Positions 1 through 9,493 of a stretch of 64,000 nt of DNA are shown here, piece by piece. The notes under the pieces were generated by a model. The model did not search any database. It had not been told where the DNA came from and saw only the letters and a list, made by a program, of their open reading frames with translations. The position numbers and the translations under genes were made by a program. Position 1 is the first letter of the stretch. Each line of letters begins with the position of its first letter. Origin of the DNA: CAVYXF01 sp963772335 (GTDB taxonomy: Bacteria; Pseudomonadota; Alphaproteobacteria; Rhizobiales; Rhodomicrobiaceae); the NCBI GenBank assembly GCA_963772335.1, contig CAVYXF010000011.1:1-64000 (forward strand), written 5' to 3'.

Positions 1-2
1 CG

Positions 3-2759
3 CAACTTGAATGGTTTGCGACCGAGACCCGGCGCATCATCGACCAGCTCAGCGCGCTGTTTCCCGAGCTCTATCCACTGGGCGACGCCGAGACATTGAC
101 CTATCTGCACGGCACGATCTCGGACAAGCGCCATGTCGTCACCGCACCAAACGTGCCGGCGCATCTCGATGCCCTACTCGCCGATACGCCATTCCTCGGC
201 GGGCTTGAGCCGAGGCTCGGCGAGAAGCATCTGCGGGTGCTGACAGTCACTGGCTTTCCCAATATGACGTCGCCCGGTCTTCTCGATGCGCTCAATGATC
301 TCGGCTTTGCCTATCGCTGGTCAACCCGCTGGATCGCGCTCGACAAGCTCCAGGCGGGCAAGCAGCTCAGGACGCTGCGCCGGCAATGGTTCGCCAAGCG
401 CAAATCCATGCTCGCCGTGCTGCGCGAGGTGATGTTCAACCGGGAGACGGCGTTGGTCGATGCCGATGCCGAGAACAAGGCCTCCGATGCCGACGCCGCG
501 CTTCAAGAGCTCGGCGCCGATGACGTCGCCTTCGGCTATCTGACGATGACGGTCATCGTTGCCGATGACGACGCAACCCGCGTCAACGAGCATCTGCTTG
601 CCGTTGAGCGGGTGCTCAACGGCCATGGTCTCGTCACCATCCGCGAGACCCTCAACGCCGTTGAGGCCTGGCTCGGCAGCCTGCCCGGCAACCCCTACGC
701 CAATATCCGTCAGCCGATCGTGCACACGCTCAACCTTGCCCATCTGATGCCGGTCTCGGCAGTCTGGGCGGGCCCGGCAAGGAATCATCACCTCAAGGCC
801 CCGCCGCTGATGCTGACCGAGACGCGTGGCACGACGCCGTTCCGCTTCGATCTCCATGTCGGCGATGTCGGCCATGCCTTCATTGTCGGCCCGACCGGAT
901 CCGGCAAATCGGTTTTCCTCGCCTTCCTGGCGCTGCAGTTCCGCCGCTTCATCGATGCGCAGGTCGTGATGTTCGACCGGGGACGCTCGGCGCGGGCGGC
1001 CGCGCTAACCATGGGTGGGGAAAGCATCGAGATCGGCCTCGAAGGCGCGTTGGCGCTGCAGCCGCTCGCCCGGATCGATGAGCCCGGCGAGATCAGCTTT
1101 GCCCTCGAATGGGTGATGGGGCTGCTCGCCAATGAGGGCGTCACGATCACGCCCGAGGTCAAGGATCTGGTCTGGAGCGCGCTGCAAAATCTCGCCACCG
1201 CCCCTCGGTCCGAGCGCACGCTGACCGGGCTTGCCGTGCTGGTCCAGTCGAGCGCGCTCGCCCAGGCGCTGATTCCGTACACGCTGGATGGGCCTTACGG
1301 GCAGCTGCTCGACGGCGCGAGCGAGACGCTCACTCTTGCATCGGTCCTGCATTTCGAGATGGAGCCGCTGATGGTGCACAAGCCGCTCATCCCGCCGGTG
1401 CTGACCTATCTGTTCCACCGGCTGGAGGCGCGCTTCGATGGCCGGCCGACATTGCTCCTTCTCGACGAGGCCTGGACATTCCTGGACAACGAGATGTTTG
1501 CCGCGCAGCTCCGGGAGTGGCTGAAGACGCTGCGCAAGCGCAACGTCGCGGTGGTGTTCGCAACCCAGTCGCTTGCCGATATCGAGCGCTCGGCCATCGC
1601 ACCGGCGTTGATCGAAAGCTGTCCGACGCGGCTGTTCCTGCCCAACAACCGCGCCATCGAGCCGCAGAGCCGGGCGATCTATGAGCGCTTCGGCCTCAAT
1701 GCCCGCCAGGTCGAGATCCTCAGCCAGGCAACGCCGAAGCGCGACTATTATGTGCAGACCGCCCGCGGCAACCGCCTGTTCGCCTTAGGGCTGCAACCGA
1801 TCGCTCTCGCCCTGACCGCGGCGGGATCGCCCAAGGATCAGGAGTTGATCGATCGCCTGCTTGCAAGCGAAGCCGAGGAGAGCTTTGCCGCCCGGTTCCT
1901 CAGGGCCAAGGACCTTCCCTGGGCCGCCGATCTCCTTGTGACATCTTCAGGAAAACACGGTGCCGAGACCGCCCCCGCGGCTCCCGGCACAGCGAGCGCG
2001 GCGCCGCAGTCGAACGTCGTGGCAGACAAGGCCGAAGATCTGTCGAACACCGGGGACGACGTCTCCGGAAAGGCCGAAACTATCAGCGCACCGCTGCCTG
2101 ACATGGCCCCGACTATTCCGCCGGGTGCCGCCGCCATGGTTCGTAAAAGCGGCAGGCACTCCCGCCGCGGCCGCCATGTTGCCAATGGGGTTGGTGCTGC
2201 TATCCTCCTGGCCGCTTTGGCCTGTTCCGGCAAGTTGCCGCCAGCACAAGCCATCACTGTCTTCGACCCGGCGAATTTTCAGCAGAACCTGCTCTCCGCC
2301 GTGCGCTCCCTGGAGCAGATCAACAATCAGATCAGCCAGTTGCAGAACGAAGCGCAGACGCTGTCGCGCCTCGACCAGAACCTGCAGAGGTTAGGGACGA
2401 CTTTGTCGCCTGATCTGCAACGGACAATGGCGGAGATCGAGGCGGGTCTGGCACAAGGCGAAGGCCTTGCCCTTAAACTTAAGGAGACTGAAGCCGCCTA
2501 CGCCAAGCTGTTTTCCCGGGAGCTGACGGCTGGCCTCTCGAATGATCAGGCTCTTCTGAGTGCCCAAGCACGCTGGGATGAAGCCTATCACGGCCTCAAA
2601 CGCGCGGCGCTCCTCCAGGGCCAGATTGCCGAAAACCTCGGCCTCGACCGGCAATTGCTGGAGCAGGCGCTCGCCCGCTCCAGCAATGCCTCCGGCGCTC
2701 TCGATGTGACCCAGGCCGGGAACGAGCTCACCGCGCTCGGCGTCAAGCAGAGCCTGTAG
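3..2759 (+). CDS. trbE: TrbE conjugation ATPase running in frame into TrbJ (5' partial, ends at an internal amber codon)
   Basis: VirB4-family ATPase that powers assembly and DNA transfer of the Trb type IV secretion system. The frame is open from base 3, so the start lies upstream of the window. Walker A (GPTGSGKS, near base 890) and Walker B (LLLLDEAW, near 1460) are visible, and the ATPase part ends in the usual AADLL region near base 1935. The same frame then passes through an Ala/Pro-rich linker, a hydrophobic segment that looks like a signal peptide ending PAQA, and the TrbJ (VirB5-like) domain beginning ITVFDP near 2252. TrbJ could instead start at its own ATG at 2136. The frame stops at TAG 2757-2759, although TrbJ-like coding continues in the same frame to 2894. 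Confidence 0.9.
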   Translation, partial: QLEWFATETRRIIDQLSALFPELYPLGDAETLTYLHGTISDKRHVVTAPNVPAHLDALLADTPFLGGLEPRLGEKHLRVLTVTGFPNMTSPGLLDALNDLGFAYRWSTRWIALDKLQAGKQLRTLRRQWFAKRKSMLAVLREVMFNRETALVDADAENKASDADAALQELGADDVAFGYLTMTVIVADDDATRVNEHLLAVERVLNGHGLVTIRETLNAVEAWLGSLPGNPYANIRQPIVHTLNLAHLMPVSAVWAGPARNHHLKAPPLMLTETRGTTPFRFDLHVGDVGHAFIVGPTGSGKSVFLAFLALQFRRFIDAQVVMFDRGRSARAAALTMGGESIEIGLEGALALQPLARIDEPGEISFALEWVMGLLANEGVTITPEVKDLVWSALQNLATAPRSERTLTGLAVLVQSSALAQALIPYTLDGPYGQLLDGASETLTLASVLHFEMEPLMVHKPLIPPVLTYLFHRLEARFDGRPTLLLLDEAWTFLDNEMFAAQLREWLKTLRKRNVAVVFATQSLADIERSAIAPALIESCPTRLFLPNNRAIEPQSRAIYERFGLNARQVEILSQATPKRDYYVQTARGNRLFALGLQPIALALTAAGSPKDQELIDRLLASEAEESFAARFLRAKDLPWAADLLVTSSGKHGAETAPAAPGTASAAPQSNVVADKAEDLSNTGDDVSGKAETISAPLPDMAPTIPPGAAAMVRKSGRHSRRGRHVANGVGAAILLAALACSGKLPPAQAITVFDPANFQQNLLSAVRSLEQINNQISQLQNEAQTLSRLDQNLQRLGTTLSPDLQRTMAEIEAGLAQGEGLALKLKETEAAYAKLFSRELTAGLSNDQALLSAQARWDEAYHGLKRAALLQGQIAENLGLDRQLLEQALARSSNASGALDVTQAGNELTALGVKQSL

Positions 2760-2894
2760 CTGCAAAGCCTCTTTGTCGCGCAGGAGCGCGCCGAGACGCT
2801 CCAGCACGCCAGGGACCTTGCCACCGAGAATGAAGCAAGAGCGCGCCTGAAGCGCTTCCTCGGTGACCCGCAAGCCGGTGTGGGGAGGCGGTAA
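2760..2894 (+). pseudogene. trbJ: 3' end of trbJ beyond an in-frame amber stop
   Basis: Directly after the TAG at 2757 the same frame stays open for 44 codons to a TAA at 2892-2894. It encodes the Gln/Glu/Arg-rich helical tail usual for TrbJ (LQSLFVAQERAETLQ, then RARLKRFLGD). A CAG to TAG change would explain the stop. The tail is translated only if the stop is read through; otherwise TrbJ lacks about 45 residues. The 173 bases between here and trbL show no convincing trbK. Confidence 0.75.
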
Positions 2895-3067
2895 GATGAT
2901 GACCCGCCACGCGCGCCAGCGGCTCGATAGGTTCAGCAACGGCCACCCTGCGCGCGCAGGCCCTTGACCTGCGACCGCCGCAGACCGAACGCCGGCGGCT
3001 GATTTTCCACGAAGACTTTCACCTTCTTGCTAAGCGCAGCTTTTGCGCCGATGGCGGAGCTTTGCCG

Positions 3068-4339
3068 ATGGATGAACTCGCAATTATCGACCGCTTCACC
3101 GAGACCTTCAGCCGCTTTATCGACAGCGGCTTCGGATTGCTCGCCGGCGATGTCGCCTTCCTGACCTCGACACTCGTTGCGATCGACATCGCCCTTGCCG
3201 GCCTGATGTGGGCGTTGGTTGGCGAGCAAAACGTGCTGGCGCAGCTGGTCAGGAAGATCCTTTATGTCGGGTTCTTCGCGCTCGTCCTTAACAACTTCAA
3301 GAGCCTTGCCGACGTGGTGTTCGGCTCGTTTGCCCGGCTTGGCCTCAAGGCGAGCGGTGCTTCGCTCAGCGCCGATGCGCTGATGCGCCCCGGCTTTGTC
3401 GCCGAGGCCGGCTTCACCGCCTCCCGGCCGCTCCTCGAAAAGGCGGGCGAACTGATCGGCATCACCAGCTTCTTCGCCAATTTCGTCACCATTGCGGTGC
3501 TGATGCTTGCCTGGCTGATCGTGCTGATGGCGTTTTTCGTCCTCGCCGTTCAGCTCTTCATCGCCATCATCGAATTCAAGCTGACGGCCCTCGCCGGCTT
3601 CGTCCTCGTTCCCTTCGCGCTGTTCGGCCAGACGGCGTTCCTTGCCGAGCGCGTGCTCGGCAATGTGGTCAGCTCCGGCATCAAGCTGATGGTGCTGGCC
3701 ATCGTCGTCGGCATCGGATCGAGGATCTTCGGCGATCTGACGCAGACGGCCGGCGACATCACGCTGGCGCAGGCGGCGGCGACGATTTTGGGCGCCATCG
3801 CCGTTTTCGGCCTGGCGATCTTTATCCCCGCCATCGCCGCCGGACTGATCTCGGGTGCGCCGCAGCTCGGGGCCGGCGCCGCGGTTGCCACCACTGCCGG
3901 GGCCAGCGGCGCCCTGGTCGCCGGCGGCATGCTGGCGGGCGGCGCAGCGCGCATGGCCGGGCGCGGCTCGGCGAGCGCAGTTACGGCCGCTGCATCCCTT
4001 ACCGGCCGGGTCGGGGCTGCCTATAGCGAGGCCGGGGCACTTGGCGTCGCCCGCGCCACTGTGGCTGGGCCTGCAGGAAAGATGCTGCGCTCGGCGGCAG
4101 CGCCGGTGCGGGACGCCTATCGCGAGGGAGCAGCGGCCGGCTATCGCGCCACCTCCGCAAGCGACAACTCCGGCGCGAGTGGATCGGGCCTGCCAGCCGG
4201 CGGCGGTCCGCCGGGCTGGGCCCGCGATATGGCCCGCCGCCAGCGGCTGACGCAGGCGGGAATGATCGCCGCTCAGGCTTTGCGCGAGGGCGACCGTCCA
4301 GCGGGAAGCAGTGGCCCCAATCTCAAACCCGACAGCTGA
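3068..4339 (+). CDS. trbL: TrbL conjugal transfer inner-membrane protein
   Basis: VirB6-like polytopic membrane channel component of the Trb mating-pair system, 423 residues. It opens with the family pattern MDELAIIDRFTETFSRFID, followed by several hydrophobic helices between about residues 25 and 270 and a low-complexity Ala/Gly-rich cytoplasmic tail. ATG 3068 is chosen because the family begins MxELxxIDRF; a TTG two codons upstream is the only alternative. trbF begins 13 bases after it. Confidence 0.92.
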   Translation: MDELAIIDRFTETFSRFIDSGFGLLAGDVAFLTSTLVAIDIALAGLMWALVGEQNVLAQLVRKILYVGFFALVLNNFKSLADVVFGSFARLGLKASGASLSADALMRPGFVAEAGFTASRPLLEKAGELIGITSFFANFVTIAVLMLAWLIVLMAFFVLAVQLFIAIIEFKLTALAGFVLVPFALFGQTAFLAERVLGNVVSSGIKLMVLAIVVGIGSRIFGDLTQTAGDITLAQAAATILGAIAVFGLAIFIPAIAAGLISGAPQLGAGAAVATTAGASGALVAGGMLAGGAARMAGRGSASAVTAAASLTGRVGAAYSEAGALGVARATVAGPAGKMLRSAAAPVRDAYREGAAAGYRATSASDNSGASGSGLPAGGGPPGWARDMARRQRLTQAGMIAAQALREGDRPAGSSGPNLKPDS

Positions 4340-4352
4340 GGGAAAACGTTCG

Positions 4353-5051
4353 ATGGCCTTCAAACGATCGATGCTGCGCTATGGCGATACGCCGGCGCCT
4401 GTCACACCATTCCAGAAGGCGGCGCAACGCTGGGACGAGCGGATCGGCTCGGCCCGCGTTCAGGCCCGCAATTGGCGGCTGCTCGCCTTTGGCAGCCTGT
4501 TGCTCTCGCTCGCACTGGCGACGGTACTGGTCTTCGCCTCAGGGCTGGGCACTGTCGTGCCCTATGTCGTCGAAATCGGTCCAAATGGCGAGGCGAGAGC
4601 CGCAGGGCCCGCCGGCAAGGCCTATTCCCCGACCGATGCCCAGGTCGCCTATCATCTCGCCCGGTTTGTCGAAAACGTCCGCTCGCTCTCGATCGATCCG
4701 ATCGTCGTCAGGCAGAACTGGCTAACCGCCTATGACTTCGTTTCCGACCGCGCCGCGGTCACACTCAGCGACTATGCGCGCGAGAGGGACCCGTTCTCCC
4801 GGATCGGCAAGGAAACCATCGCCGTGCAGGTGGTGAACGTCGTCCGGGCTACCCAAAGCTCGTTCCAGGTGCGCTGGATCGAGCGCAGCTATGAGGGCGG
4901 CGCGGTGAAGCGCACAACACGCATGACCGGGCTGTTTTCAACGGTGGTGAAGCCGCCGCGTACCCCGGAGCTGATCGCCAAGAACCCGCTCGGCATTTAT
5001 GTGCAGGCCTTCAACTGGACGCCGGAGCTGGCGCAGGAGAAGCCGGAATGA
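4353..5051 (+). CDS. trbF: TrbF conjugal transfer protein (VirB8-like)
   Basis: Inner-membrane scaffold protein of the Trb type IV secretion system, 232 residues. A cytoplasmic N-terminus (FKRSMLRYGDTPAPVTPFQ) is followed by one transmembrane helix near residues 46-66 and a periplasmic NTF2-like VirB8 domain ending near EKPE. ATG 4353 has a GAGGGA ribosome site about 10 bases upstream; the longer frame from 4311 overlaps trbL and lacks family similarity. The stop overlaps the trbG start by four bases. Confidence 0.93.
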   Translation: MAFKRSMLRYGDTPAPVTPFQKAAQRWDERIGSARVQARNWRLLAFGSLLLSLALATVLVFASGLGTVVPYVVEIGPNGEARAAGPAGKAYSPTDAQVAYHLARFVENVRSLSIDPIVVRQNWLTAYDFVSDRAAVTLSDYARERDPFSRIGKETIAVQVVNVVRATQSSFQVRWIERSYEGGAVKRTTRMTGLFSTVVKPPRTPELIAKNPLGIYVQAFNWTPELAQEKPE

Positions 5052-6055
5052 CCGGCTATCGCCCCTCGCCCGTGCTGCCGGCGGCTTTGCTGCTCGGGCT
5101 TGCCGGCTGCTCGGTGCCGGTCAAGGTGCCGGAGATCCCGATTTTGGAGAGACAGGATTTTGCGCCGGCCGCGGCCAAGAAGGAACCCGCGGCACCACCG
5201 CGTGCACCGGTCGAGATTCCGGTGCCGCTGCCGCTTCCCGGACAGCTCAAGGCTGTTGAGGCGCCGGCCGATCCGCCCAAAGACGAAACCTCACCGGCGG
5301 AACGGATCGAGCAGGCGAATGAGACCGCCCGGGTCGAGCCTGTCAAGGATGGTTATATCAATGCCATTCAGAACTATCCTTATGCGGAAGGGGCACTCTA
5401 TCAGGTCTATGCCGCCGTCAGCCAGGTGACTGAGATCGCGCTCGAGCCCGGCGAAAAGCTGGTGTCGTTCTCCTCCGGCGACACGCTGCGCTGGGTGGTC
5501 GGCGATACGACCAGTGGCGAAGGCGCCGGCGGCCGCGTGCATCTGCTGATCAAGCCGGTCCATCCCGGTCTGCAAACCAATGGCCTGATCACCACCGACC
5601 GGCGCAGCTATCATCTCGAGCTGCATTCCACGGAAAAGACCTATATGGCCTCGGTCTCCTGGACCTATCCGGCGGGTGAGCTGCTCGCCCTGCGTAAACG
5701 GACAGAAGCTGCCGAGGCCTCGGCAAACGCCATCGCGGCACCGGATATCGATCTCAGCCGTCTGAATTTCCGCTACCGCATCGAAGGTGACGCCCCCTGG
5801 AGGCCGGCACAGGTCTTCGACGACGGCTCGAAGGTCTACATCCAATTCCCCTCTGGGCTCGCACAGAGCGAGGCGCCGCCACTCTTTACCGTCGGCCCCG
5901 ACGCCAAACCGGCGCTTGTCAATTATCGCGTGCGCGGCACGACCTATATCGTCGACCGGCTGTTCGCGGCAGCCGAGCTGCGGCTCGGCACGGCGCCGCA
6001 ACGGATCGTCCGCATCCTGCGCACCGATGCGGTGTGGCGGGAGACAAGACCATGA
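5048..6055 (+). CDS. trbG: TrbG conjugal transfer lipoprotein (VirB9/CagX-like)
   Basis: Outer-membrane-associated core component of the Trb channel, 335 residues. It has a lipoprotein signal (lipobox LAGC near residue 21), a Pro/Ala-rich linker to about residue 95, and the VirB9-type beta domains with the motif typical of CagX proteins (VSWTYPAGEL and NFRYRIEGDAPWRP). It overlaps trbF and trbI by four bases each, so translation of the three is probably coupled. Confidence 0.92.
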   Translation: MTGYRPSPVLPAALLLGLAGCSVPVKVPEIPILERQDFAPAAAKKEPAAPPRAPVEIPVPLPLPGQLKAVEAPADPPKDETSPAERIEQANETARVEPVKDGYINAIQNYPYAEGALYQVYAAVSQVTEIALEPGEKLVSFSSGDTLRWVVGDTTSGEGAGGRVHLLIKPVHPGLQTNGLITTDRRSYHLELHSTEKTYMASVSWTYPAGELLALRKRTEAAEASANAIAAPDIDLSRLNFRYRIEGDAPWRPAQVFDDGSKVYIQFPSGLAQSEAPPLFTVGPDAKPALVNYRVRGTTYIVDRLFAAAELRLGTAPQRIVRILRTDAVWRETRP

Positions 6056-7245
6056 GCCCGAGCACGCAAGCGCCGCCAGATGACCTGCAGCTCAAGGCCG
6101 GGCCGCGACCGGTAACGCGCATCAACCGCCGTCTGCTGGTCGTCATTGCAGCGATCTTCCTCGCCGGCATCGCCTTGCTGGTCCTCGTCGCCCTGCAGCC
6201 ACCGTCGTGGCGGAACCCCGCTCAGCCAGAGCCGGTGACGGTCGAGAGGAGGCCGGTGACCGACAGGCTGTCCGAGCTGCCACCGAGCTATGACGCTGCT
6301 GGCTCGCCGCTCAAACCGGCTCCTGAACCTGCGGCCACTTCGAAGGCAGAGCCGCCGCTGCTCGGCAACCCGGTGGGCGTTGATGGAGACGCGCTGCAAT
6401 CGCCGGTATTTTTCCGACTGCAGCTGAAGCAGCCGGTGAGCAAAGCCGATAGCGCACCGCAGAACTCCACCGGGCTTTCCAGCCCGTCCGCGGGCATTGC
6501 GACCTATGATCCGCTAAGCGCCGCGCGGCGCGCTGCCGCGCGGGCGCAAGCGCTGGCCGCGGGTGACGCGGCGCCGCCCGATAGCGGCGGCGCCAGTCAG
6601 GACCGCAAGCTGTCCTTCCTCAAGCAAGATGGGCCCCGCGAGATCTATAACCCGCACCGGCTGGAGCAGCCGGTATCACCCTATCAGCTGCTCGCCGGCT
6701 CGATTATTCCGGCAAGCCTGTTGTCCGGGCTCAATTCCGATCTCCCTGGATTCGTGATCGCCCAGGTCACCGAGCAGGTCTACGACAGTGTCACCGGCCG
6801 CCATCTGCTCATCCCGCAGGGGTCGCGCCTGACCGGCCGCTATGACAGCGTCGTCGCCTTCGGCCAGGAGCGCGCGCTGGTCATCTGGCAGCGCATTATC
6901 CGGCCCGATGGCGCGTCGATCGTGATCGACAATCTGCCGGCAACCGATACCGGTGGCTATGCCGGGCTTGCCGATCAGATCGACCTGCATAGCTGGAAGC
7001 TCTTGAAAGGCGTGGCTCTGGCAACCGTCCTTGGTGTCGGCTCCAGCCTCGCCTTCGGCGCCGGGAGCGGCGACAGCGACATTATCTCGGCGCTGCGCGA
7101 GGCGACCGGCCAGACCACCAATCGCGCCGGCCAGGCGCTGGTCGAGCGTAACCTGAATGTCCAGCCGACGATCACCGTCCGTCCCGGATGGCCGTTACGG
7201 GTCGTCGTCCACAAGGACCTGATCCTCAGCCCCTATCGCGATTAA
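6052..7245 (+). CDS. trbI: TrbI conjugal transfer protein (VirB10-like)
   Basis: Spans the periplasm in the Trb core complex and couples inner-membrane energy to the outer pore, 397 residues. A short cytoplasmic segment, a transmembrane helix near residues 27-47, a long Pro-rich periplasmic linker and the conserved C-terminal TrbI domain are visible (SPYQLLAGSIIPASLLSGLN, LIPQGSRLTGRYDS, VHKDLILSPY). ATG 6052 sits inside the trbG stop and is the best start. The frame from 6034 would lengthen the overlap with no added similarity. Confidence 0.93.
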   Translation: MSPSTQAPPDDLQLKAGPRPVTRINRRLLVVIAAIFLAGIALLVLVALQPPSWRNPAQPEPVTVERRPVTDRLSELPPSYDAAGSPLKPAPEPAATSKAEPPLLGNPVGVDGDALQSPVFFRLQLKQPVSKADSAPQNSTGLSSPSAGIATYDPLSAARRAAARAQALAAGDAAPPDSGGASQDRKLSFLKQDGPREIYNPHRLEQPVSPYQLLAGSIIPASLLSGLNSDLPGFVIAQVTEQVYDSVTGRHLLIPQGSRLTGRYDSVVAFGQERALVIWQRIIRPDGASIVIDNLPATDTGGYAGLADQIDLHSWKLLKGVALATVLGVGSSLAFGAGSGDSDIISALREATGQTTNRAGQALVERNLNVQPTITVRPGWPLRVVVHKDLILSPYRD

Positions 7246-7263
7246 ATCCAGGAGAGACGTTTC

Positions 7264-7584
7264 ATGCCTGTGATTGGAACCTTTGCCGCCGTTCGTGACG
7301 GTTATGCCGGACGCATCCGCACCCTGACCATCAACAGCCGCGTCCGGATCATTGCCAATGACCGAAAAGACAAAGAGGGCGGGCCAGATTTCCGGGTGAT
7401 CGCCAGTGAGGCTGAAATCGGCGTTGCCTGGCGGATCGAAAAACCGAACGCGGATGGCAGTTATTTACGCGTCCGGCTCGATGATCCAGCGCTGCCAAGG
7501 CCAATCTGGGCCGCACTGCTCGAGTTCCCCACTGAAGGCCTCATCCGCCTGGTCTGGTGGCGTAACAAGCAGGAGGCGAAGTGA
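7264..7584 (+). CDS. DUF736 family protein
   Basis: Small soluble protein of 106 residues matching the DUF736 pattern: start IGTFxxxxDGYAGxIRTLT, middle GVAWR, and end LDDPALPRPIWAALLE. The biochemical role is unknown; these genes are recurrent passengers of rhizobial ICEs and plasmids, usually beside tra/trb genes. It lies 18 bases after trbI with a GGAGAGA ribosome site, and its stop overlaps the next start by one base, so it belongs to the trb operon. Confidence 0.85.
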   Translation: MPVIGTFAAVRDGYAGRIRTLTINSRVRIIANDRKDKEGGPDFRVIASEAEIGVAWRIEKPNADGSYLRVRLDDPALPRPIWAALLEFPTEGLIRLVWWRNKQEAK

Positions 7585-9257
7585 TGACCGTCTCGGCCCG
7601 GGTCTTAGCGTCGCCATTCCCGTCCCATCAAAGCCTTAATGATCAGGACGATGAGCAAGACGACATCCCCGGTTTCCTGAAGCGGGCAGCATCCGCTCAG
7701 GCTTCGAAGCCAATTGCCGCGTCCGGCAAATCAGCTGCAAACCTGGTCCTCCTCGCCTTCGCCAGCGGCTATTGCCTTGCCTATCTGTTCCGGTCGCTCC
7801 CGGCGCTCATTTCCGAGGCGCTCATCAACGAGCTTCACCTGACGCCTGGCAATCTCGGCGTTTTGAGCGCGGCATTCTTTCTCACAACGGGCGCGCTGCA
7901 ACTGCCGATCGGGGTCTGGCTCGATCGCTGCGGACCGCGCCGGGTACAGGGCACGCTGATGTTCGCCACGGTGATCGGTGCAGCCCTGTTTGCCTCGACA
8001 GACAATATCGTGCTGCTCACCCTCGCCCGCGCGCTGATCGGTGTCGGGGCGGCGGGCGGTTTCATGGCTGGGCTGAAGGCCATTGCGCTATGGTATCCGC
8101 GCGACCGTGTTGCGGTTGCCAATAGCTGGCTGGTGATGCTCGGCTCACTCGGCGCCTGTCTTGCAACCTGGCCCGCGGCAAGGGTGATGGCCGAGATCGG
8201 CTGGCGCGGTCTGTTCGCTCTGCTCGCCGGCCTGATGGCCGCCGCCGCACTGGCCATCCTGATGCTGGTGCCGGAAAGGCCCCCACAGCGCCATACTGCC
8301 AAATCAGCATCAAGCATCTCCATTCTCGCGATCTATCGCGATGCCGCATTCTGGCGTCTGGCGCCGCTGTCGGCGCTCTCGGTCGGATCGGCCTGGGCTT
8401 TCCAGGGCTTGTGGGCCGCGCCCTGGCTCAGAGCCGTCGAGGGTCTTGGTCAGGACGCGATCGTCACCGATCTTTTGGTGATGGCGGTGACCCTTGCGCC
8501 AACAGCCTTGCTGCTTGGGGCGGCGGTGGTGCAACTGCGCCGCTGGGGCATCTCCGCGGCTGGCCTGTTCGCCTTCGTCACCGCGTTCGGCATGAGCGCG
8601 GAGCTCGCGCTCATTCTGCGGGCGCCGCTGCCACCGCTCTTGCCCTGGCTTGTCATCGCCGGCATCGGAACCGTCACCGTGCTGAGCTTTACAATTCTGG
8701 GTGAGCTGTATCCCGCCTCGGGCCGCGCCAATGCCGCGCTCAATCTGCTGCATATGAGTGCGGCCTTTCTGGTGCAGTCCGGCATCGGCTTCCTCATCGA
8801 GCACTGGGGCGGCAAGAACGGACAATCCCCGATCGCCTATCAATTTGCATTTGCCGCCGTGCTCGCCGCGCAATTTGTCGCCTGGTGCGTCTTTGTCTGG
8901 CCAAGGCGGACCCGGCACGCCGAGCATTTCCATGTTCACCGGGTCCATGCCATGGCCCGGGAGCTCGGGGTCTCAGCCGCAGCGGCAATGCCTTACCTCC
9001 AGGCCCGCCAGGTCTGGACAGCCCGGCTCGATGAGGCCCGCGGGCAGCGTCGGAGCTGGCGCCTGGCCGGGCTGATTGCGCTGACGATCAGCGGCAGCCT
9101 CGGTCTCTGGATCCTCTGGGATGTGATGCAAGCGTCGGTCATTTCGCATGTCATTAAGGCGAGCGAGCTGCATGAACCCGGCGAGATCTGGCGCCTGCCA
9201 TTGCCCAGCCTCCTCACGGCCCCCTCGTCGCCATCCGAACCGGGAAATGTGCCATGA
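7584..9257 (+). CDS. MFS transporter carried in the conjugation operon
   Basis: Major facilitator superfamily protein of 557 residues. After about 55 polar residues come 12 predicted helices, with the inter-helix motif GVWLDRCGPRR after helix 2-3, then a soluble segment and one extra hydrophobic helix near residues 495-515. ATG 7584 has AGGAGG upstream (7571-7576). The substrate cannot be told. Lying between DUF736 and the AlpA-like gene, with one-base and four-base overlaps, it is co-transcribed with trb and may be cargo or a transfer-linked protein. Confidence 0.8.
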   Translation: MTVSARVLASPFPSHQSLNDQDDEQDDIPGFLKRAASAQASKPIAASGKSAANLVLLAFASGYCLAYLFRSLPALISEALINELHLTPGNLGVLSAAFFLTTGALQLPIGVWLDRCGPRRVQGTLMFATVIGAALFASTDNIVLLTLARALIGVGAAGGFMAGLKAIALWYPRDRVAVANSWLVMLGSLGACLATWPAARVMAEIGWRGLFALLAGLMAAAALAILMLVPERPPQRHTAKSASSISILAIYRDAAFWRLAPLSALSVGSAWAFQGLWAAPWLRAVEGLGQDAIVTDLLVMAVTLAPTALLLGAAVVQLRRWGISAAGLFAFVTAFGMSAELALILRAPLPPLLPWLVIAGIGTVTVLSFTILGELYPASGRANAALNLLHMSAAFLVQSGIGFLIEHWGGKNGQSPIAYQFAFAAVLAAQFVAWCVFVWPRRTRHAEHFHVHRVHAMARELGVSAAAAMPYLQARQVWTARLDEARGQRRSWRLAGLIALTISGSLGLWILWDVMQASVISHVIKASELHEPGEIWRLPLPSLLTAPSSPSEPGNVP

Positions 9258-9493
9258 GCGACAAATCGGCGGTCCCGCCTTGGCTTGATGCGGCTCAAGG
9301 AGGGAATCCCGCGGAGATCTTCTGGGATATTCGCACCGTTGCGCAACGGACAGGGCTCTCCCGTGCAACCATCTATCGCTATATGGCGCGGGGCGCCTTT
9401 CCGCCGCGCCGCAAGGTTGGCCCTGGCCGGGTCGCTTGGCTAGCTTCGGAGGTGATCGCCTGGAGCTCGAGTCGCCCGATTATTACACAGTAA
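9254..9493 (+). CDS. AlpA-like helix-turn-helix regulator
   Basis: Protein of 79 residues with a MerR/AlpA-type winged helix near residues 23-70: DIRTVAQRTGLSRATIYRYM, then GAFPPRRKVGPGRVAW and the closing SEVIAW. This is the standard AlpA pattern, used by phage and ICE regulators and excisionases. It overlaps the MFS stop by four bases and ends the trb transcript. It probably acts on a nearby ICE promoter; the target is not visible. Confidence 0.85.
   Translation: MSDKSAVPPWLDAAQGGNPAEIFWDIRTVAQRTGLSRATIYRYMARGAFPPRRKVGPGRVAWLASEVIAWSSSRPIITQ

Noticed and set aside
2933..4363. 476-codon open frame on the minus strand over trbL
   Set aside because: It is the shadow of a high-GC gene: low-complexity Glu/Asp/Gly composition, no ribosome site, and trbL on the other strand matches its family throughout.
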